Shown in pieces: positions 35,301 to 39,583 of a stretch of DNA of 39,583 nt. Numbering within the stretch: the stretch's first letter is position 1; the number at the start of each line of letters is the position of its first letter. The stretch comes from Syncephalis plumigaleata (Eukaryota; Zoopagomycota; Zoopagomycetes; Zoopagales; Piptocephalidaceae). The position numbers and the translations under genes are program-made. The notes beneath the pieces are model-generated. The model was not told the DNA's origin, ran no database searches, and worked only from the letters and a program-made list of their open reading frames with translations. Location: contig JAIXMF010000103.1 in NCBI GenBank assembly GCA_025201365.1, positions 1-39,583 of the forward strand, in the 5' to 3' direction.

Positions 35301-35640
35301 CAAAGTAGCTCAAGAAGCATTGCAGAAACATCAAATGGTCGGTGAAAAGGTGCAATCATCGATGGTGGAAGGATCTAAACTGCAATATGAACTGGGTGTA
35401 CTCGAGGAGCGTGTCAAGGAGGCCGACGACTTTATGGATGACTTTGAACAAAAGGCGAGTATTATTGATCTATAATAACAATATCAACTAACGCGTATAT
35501 GTATATGTATATATGTATAGACACATCGCTTACAATCTCGACTACCTAATGTCGATAATCATTCACCACCAATGCGTTTACGAATACTACAACAAATCGC
35601 GGGTAGAGGACGAGTCAAGCATGAAGGTGAACAGCAATGA
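32383..35640 (+). CDS. Stb2/Stb6-like Sin3-binding protein
   Basis: Sixteen exons close in frame to 704 residues: 32383-32567, 32638-32701, 32802-32894, 32964-33139, 33203-33413, 33493-33645, 33726-33834, 33983-34182, 34246-34313, 34380-34520, 34600-34655, 34727-34934, 35001-35094, 35155-35229, 35293-35454, 35521-35640. The N-terminal half has the Stb6-like domain pattern: LPGYQVYLVEQWALDRQR, VFTGD, LGRFAFAINVNRL, PVPDGDV and LNVNLRRFGCSGRG. Yeast Stb2 and Stb6 bind the Sin3 histone-deacetylase scaffold. The C-terminal ~150 residues form a coiled coil (LLAEINQLETLSANIDGQ, LGVLEERVKEADDF). If the intron 34656-34726 is retained the protein stops at 34694-34696 (498 residues). A new ATG at 34708 then opens the rest, so this could be mistaken for two genes. 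Introns at 33646 and 35455 have GC donors. Confidence 0.8.
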
Positions 35641-35728
35641 ATAACGATATCAGCAAGATCAACAACATGATAAATTGGCATAATAATTATAAGCATTTAT
35701 AATGTATGTGTACACAAATAGATGTATC

Positions 35729-35734
35729 AATAAA
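35729..35734 (+). terminator. AATAAA poly(A) signal of the Stb6-like gene
   Basis: AATAAA lies 89 nt after the stop at 35638-35640 in the expected orientation. Beyond it, 35641-36013 holds a GATA run (about 35766-35786) and a TATG/GTT run (about 35949-35986), and the convergent end of the RhoGEF gene. Confidence 0.5.
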
Positions 35735-36013
35735 AAGAATCAGTTAATTCATAATTGAATGGTATATAGATAGATAGATAGATAGAGGGGTATGAGTGTA
35801 TATGTAGGGGTGTAGTAGCGTATGTATAACGTATAAAATAATTCGTGTGCCTATTTAATAGAAAGCAATTTGGTTAATGTGCATAAGATGAAGAAGTATA
35901 ATAAAGCCTGATGGAATAAAGTAATGAAGATGAAGTTATGGGTTGATATGTATGTATGTATGTATGTATGTTGTTGTTGTTGTTGTTATTCATAGTCAAT
36001 AGACATGAGAGAT

Positions 36014-39000
36014 TTAGGCAAAGGATAGGGTTCCTAACGCTCCGGTAACTAGAATGGAATAGAAGGAATACATGAATAACGATTAGTATAATGTGATCAA
36101 GTAAGTATTATTGCTTTATACTTACAGCCGGTACCAGTGGATCGCATCACAGTACGGAAGCATTGCATCCAGTAGTTGTGTTGATCCGCATTCTCAGCTT
36201 GTAGATAAAACTTCTTGCCGGAGTCGCAGGCGATAACAATAACGCCATGCATCTCTTGAACAGTGGCTGTTCTAGTGTCAATACGATGTTGGAGGACACG
36301 ACGTCCCTCCGCCTGTTCCTTAGCGAGCACAAGGAGATCGTCAAATAGAAAGGCGATACGTGGCTCGAATTTGTCCCAGGACTTTTCGCCCTGATAGAGC
36401 GATCCCTGGTGGATGAGGCGTCGGGTCGACGAGACAAACTTGTCGTCAAGACCATTGAGCGAGCTTTGCACTTGGATGACCGATTCACGTTGTTGAACAA
36501 ATAGAAGCCTGTGCATAGGTGCGTGTATATCGGTATGATGATTAGTTATGCCATCTGGAATGTGGGATAGTTTGCATCTACTTACATTAAAGAGCATTCC
36601 TTGTCCATACGCTCGAGGTCATCGGCACATAGCTTGATCGTCATGTAGTCTGGGTCTTCCGGCTGGTATAGGTCCAATAGTTGAAGGATAAAGGCATTAT
36701 ACTGGTGGACACGTCCCTTTGGTGCAGCGAGGAGGGCGCGTACATTAACGAAACCAGCATTGGCGGTACATGTCTATTAGCGAGATAACAATAGCAATGA
36801 GATGATTGTTAGCCATGCGTGTGTATCTATAAACGTGTTACTCGAATTTTGATTGCTTACCTTCAAGGTACGACGGAAATGAGTGCTACGCTTCTGCAAT
36901 TGAACCAAGTCAAAGAGCATTTGTGGATATTGGCGCAAATAGTCCATGTGGAGACGAAGCCAGCGGCACTATTCATCATAGAATACATGCATAATAGTAA
37001 TGATACGTTAGTCACATGTTGAATAGAACAATAACGACATTTTTCTTTATATTATTATAGTCGATTATGGCTATAAACTGATACTTACATTTTGTGTAAA
37101 AGCAGCGATGGCATTCTCCATGATACCTGTTTGCTTACGATCCAATGCACTAATAGATAATAATGAGTAACTATTACATGAACAGTATGGATGATAGCTT
37201 ACCTTTGCTCTAGATCACGTAGCAACTTTTCGTGACGTGGCAAGAGTTGTTCGATAGATCCGAAAATGTTGGTAATTTCATCCTTGGTGTATGAGCGATG
37301 AATGAACCGATTCGACTTGGCAGCATTAAGACGCAATGGCTCGATGAACGCATTACGCATCAATTGCAGCGCACGAACAAACTTCTTTTCCGAGGCAATC
37401 AAGCTGTAGAGTGCCTTGAGACGTTCCTCTTCCAAATGCTCGAGTTCTACGTATGCAATGATATAATTAGTAACAGTGTATATATACACATATGTATATC
37501 TATGTCGCTTACCTTCTTCTTCCTCACCTAGCCAGGCATCACGGTAGTCGCAGAAAACATCGACGAATGTGCTGTAGCCTGAACCGGACTCTACGGTCGG
37601 TGAGCGTTGCATATTTATAATGCTTTGCTGGCGTGATTGCACGGATTTCGCCGATCGTCTACGTCCCAACGATGCCTGACTGCTATGGGTGGTAGGGCTA
37701 GGTGGCTGGCTACCCATCTGATTCTGTAGGTGCGATAGCGAGGTAAGAAGCTGTGTGGCTCGGGATGGTTTCGGTGGCAGGCTACCGCTTGAACGACGAC
37801 CGCCTAGCTCGTGTAGCTCTAGCGCGGCCATCTCGGGAATTGGATTGCTACCGCTGGTGTTGCCACTATGAATACTGCTCGTTTCAACGTGTGTCGGCAA
37901 CGCGGAACAACCATCCTGCTGGCTAGGACTATCCTCCTTCTGGTAGCTCTCGATAATACGGTAGACCGAGGCGATGGTCTCCTTCGACACGTAGCGACGT
38001 AGTCTCGTGGGTGGTGGCATCAACTCGTTGCTATTCGCGTTGTGCTCACCGTTAATGAACGCGGTCATACGTGCCGACTCTTCGTCGTCGTCGTCATCGA
38101 CTTCTTCATCCTCCTCGGCAATGGTGTAATTATTGAGCTCGGGCATATCGCCAGTCTCAGTGGGACCGCTAATCTTCAATAGTGGACTGTGGCGGTTCAC
38201 CACTTCATGGGGTAATTCACTATTTTGAGTATTTACACTGTATCTGTTCAGATCGTAAGCTTCGTCTTCATCACCGTAGAGCTCATCAAAGTTCATCGCA
38301 TGATGCTCGGTGGAGGAGCCTAGACCAAGATGGAAGTCATGATCGAGGTACTGATCTTCCTCGGCATCTCCCTTGGATCGGAAGATGGCGCCATTGACCT
38401 TGCGAACAAGTCCGGTGAATCCGTTAAGCGTGGATCGCTTACTCTTGCCGGACTCGCGTTGCAAACCCTTTGGCGATGGTGGTGCCATCATGAAATCGAT
38501 TACTTGTTCGCTCTCGTGAGGATGGGCCGACATGGTCTATTCACACACACACACATGCACATATTATTCATTATTAATTGAATGATAAATCATTAAACTT
38601 GGTAAACTTACCTGAATGTCACGTTCTTCTTCTAAATTAGCATTCGTACGACCAGAGTATAGAACCCATTTGGCGAAATGAGGATCAGACATGGACATAT
38701 CCGTGTGGTTCAGACCGTATTCCTGGCGCATTCTCGAAGCGATGGCAGACTCGGATTTCTTGTCGGAAACGACCGAGCTTCGTCGCGAGTTATCACGCGA
38801 TCTCTGTGAGGATCCAACGGACTCCTGATCGTAGCCGATGTTCTGGGCAACTTTGGCCGATTGCTGACGTACATTCTGAGCATTTCTATTAATTACAGTT
38901 CTAGGGGATTTGGGATTAAGTAATTTGGGGGACATCATGGCGGATTTGGGATCTGCCATCATTCGTGCGTGATCCATACTACTATTACTACCATTATTAT

Positions 39001-39304
39001 GGATGGCTAGACCACGTGCAGCTGCGTCATTAATCATCACGGTTGGTGAGTGTGGCGAGTATTTGCTCATAGGCTGCTGCTGCTGCTGTTGATGATGCTG
39101 ATGCCAGTCATCCATGATGGATGATCCGGGCGAATCAGGCGACAACGACGTGGGTGTTGGTAGATCAAAGGTATGATCACTTCGCATAGTGCTGGATGTC
39201 ATAACGGAGAGTCGCTTCCTTAGCATGGGTGAATCGGGTGAACGGTACATGGTGGGCGATGGTGGTACCATGTAATTGGCAGCCGCCGCCCCATTAGCCG
39301 ACAT
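36014..39304 (-). CDS. Rho guanine-nucleotide exchange factor with DH and PH domains
   Basis: Exons 39304-38612, 38536-37513, 37446-37203, 37149-37089, 36968-36861, 36773-36586, 36508-36126 and 36048-36014 join in frame to 911 residues from the ATG at 39304. The first ~540 residues are Ser/Pro-rich and disordered, with many SP sites (VPPSPTMYRSPDSP, SLSPDSPGSS) and an acidic EEDEEVDDDDDEE. Then comes a DH domain (LKALYSLIASEKKFVRALQL, LPRHEKLLRDLEQR, GFVNVRALLAAPKGRVHQY), which would load GTP onto a Rho or Cdc42-type GTPase. A PH domain follows (LIHQGSLYQGEKSWDKFEP, RIAFLFDDLLVLAKEQ, YLQAENADQHNYWMQCFRTV). An upstream coding-looking frame (39468 down to about 39330) suggests more N-terminal residues, but it is in another frame. 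The SP-rich region may be cyclin-dependent kinase regulated (inferred). Confidence 0.85.
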
Positions 39305-39468
39305 GCCATGCGTGGGACTGCTAAGTTATTAGCAGCACCGGGCGTGTCGTAATACACGGAAATGGCCGAGGGACGATGGCGTGGATACACCAAATCTGGC
39401 ATAGCACCACCGCTGGCATCTCGTGCACCGTTGCTGTTGTTATTTTCAACCCGCTTCCAGGCAAACAT
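39305..39468 (-). CDS. Probable N-terminal extension of the RhoGEF, in a different frame
   Basis: From ATG 39466-39468 the frame encodes MFAWKRVENNNSNGARD and then MPDLVYPRHRPSAISVYYD TPGAANN, similar in style to the Ser/Pro/Asn-rich RhoGEF N-terminus. The coding character then passes to another frame, reading SSPTHGMSANGAAAANYM, at about 39330-39318. The change needs a -1 (or +2) shift. I found no GT or GC donor in the right phase, so an assembly indel, an intron I missed, or two alternative starts are all possible. Confidence 0.45.
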
Positions 39469-39583
39469 GATAGAAAAGGATGATAATTATCTAGGGTATA
39501 AACGAACGGATTAAAGACAATATAAGGGAGTTATGATGGACTATGGCGGATAATATTGTGGTCAATAACTGGGCGTTGTAGTT

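Overview
The window is nuclear DNA of a fungus, probably an early-diverging lineage; I cannot name the species. Support comes from fungal-type genes (protein O-mannosyltransferase, an Nrd1/MRN1-type RNA-binding protein, a Stb2/Stb6-like Sin3-binding protein, BCP1, exocyst Sec15), from small introns (about 45-140 nt) with TACTAAY branch-point motifs, and from moderately AT-rich, microsatellite-rich intergenic DNA. A JMJD6 homologue, not usual in yeasts, also points away from ascomycete yeasts.

Layout. 1-986: microsatellite-rich intergenic DNA. 987-3070 (-): JMJD6-like 2OG oxygenase. 3334-10600: an accessory-looking island holding two small unrecognised spliced genes (3334-3654 and 4362-4758), two copies of a ~190 bp direct repeat (4941 and 10371), and between the copies a most unusual gene, 6460-10059 (+). 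10840-12030 (+): BCP1. 12222-15714 (-): Sec15, 18 exons. 15985-18647 (-): O-mannosyltransferase. 18898-19593 (+): AP-3 sigma. 19666-20929 (-): mitochondrial S-adenosylmethionine carrier. 21313-22941 (-): F-box protein. 23029-23361 (+): apparent C-terminal remnant of a Fanzor/TnpB-like RuvC nuclease. 24174-28229 (-): four-RRM protein, with ~3 kb of low-complexity DNA upstream. 31340-32058 (-): membrane-anchored coiled-coil protein, probably mitochondrial. 32383-35640 (+): Stb6-like protein, 16 exons. 36014 to about 39468 (-): DH-PH RhoGEF.

The main discovery is at 6460-10059. Exon 1 encodes a classical signal peptide. It is followed by four tiny exons (9, 3, 3 and 5 nt) and then 37 consecutive 3-nt exons. 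Each of these 37 is one whole codon in phase 0, and they are separated by ~80-nt introns that resemble one another closely and repeat with a period of 81-87 bp. Reading the frame from the signal-peptide ATG through the small exons, the 5-nt exon moves it from phase 1 to phase 0 immediately before the array. The 37 codons then give a Cys/Trp-rich peptide containing DECCISNGKWWPDN, with no stop until a TAA at the next acceptor. This would be a secreted miniprotein gene with an intron between nearly every residue. It resembles schistosome micro-exon genes in principle but is far more extreme. RNA evidence is the decisive test.

The other genes are ordinary housekeeping functions (trafficking: Sec15, AP-3; ER glycosylation; ribosome/nuclear export: BCP1; RNA regulation; Rho signalling), arranged as convergent and divergent pairs with short spacers. 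Exon joins were worked out by hand from splice sites and phase; most genes close exactly in frame.
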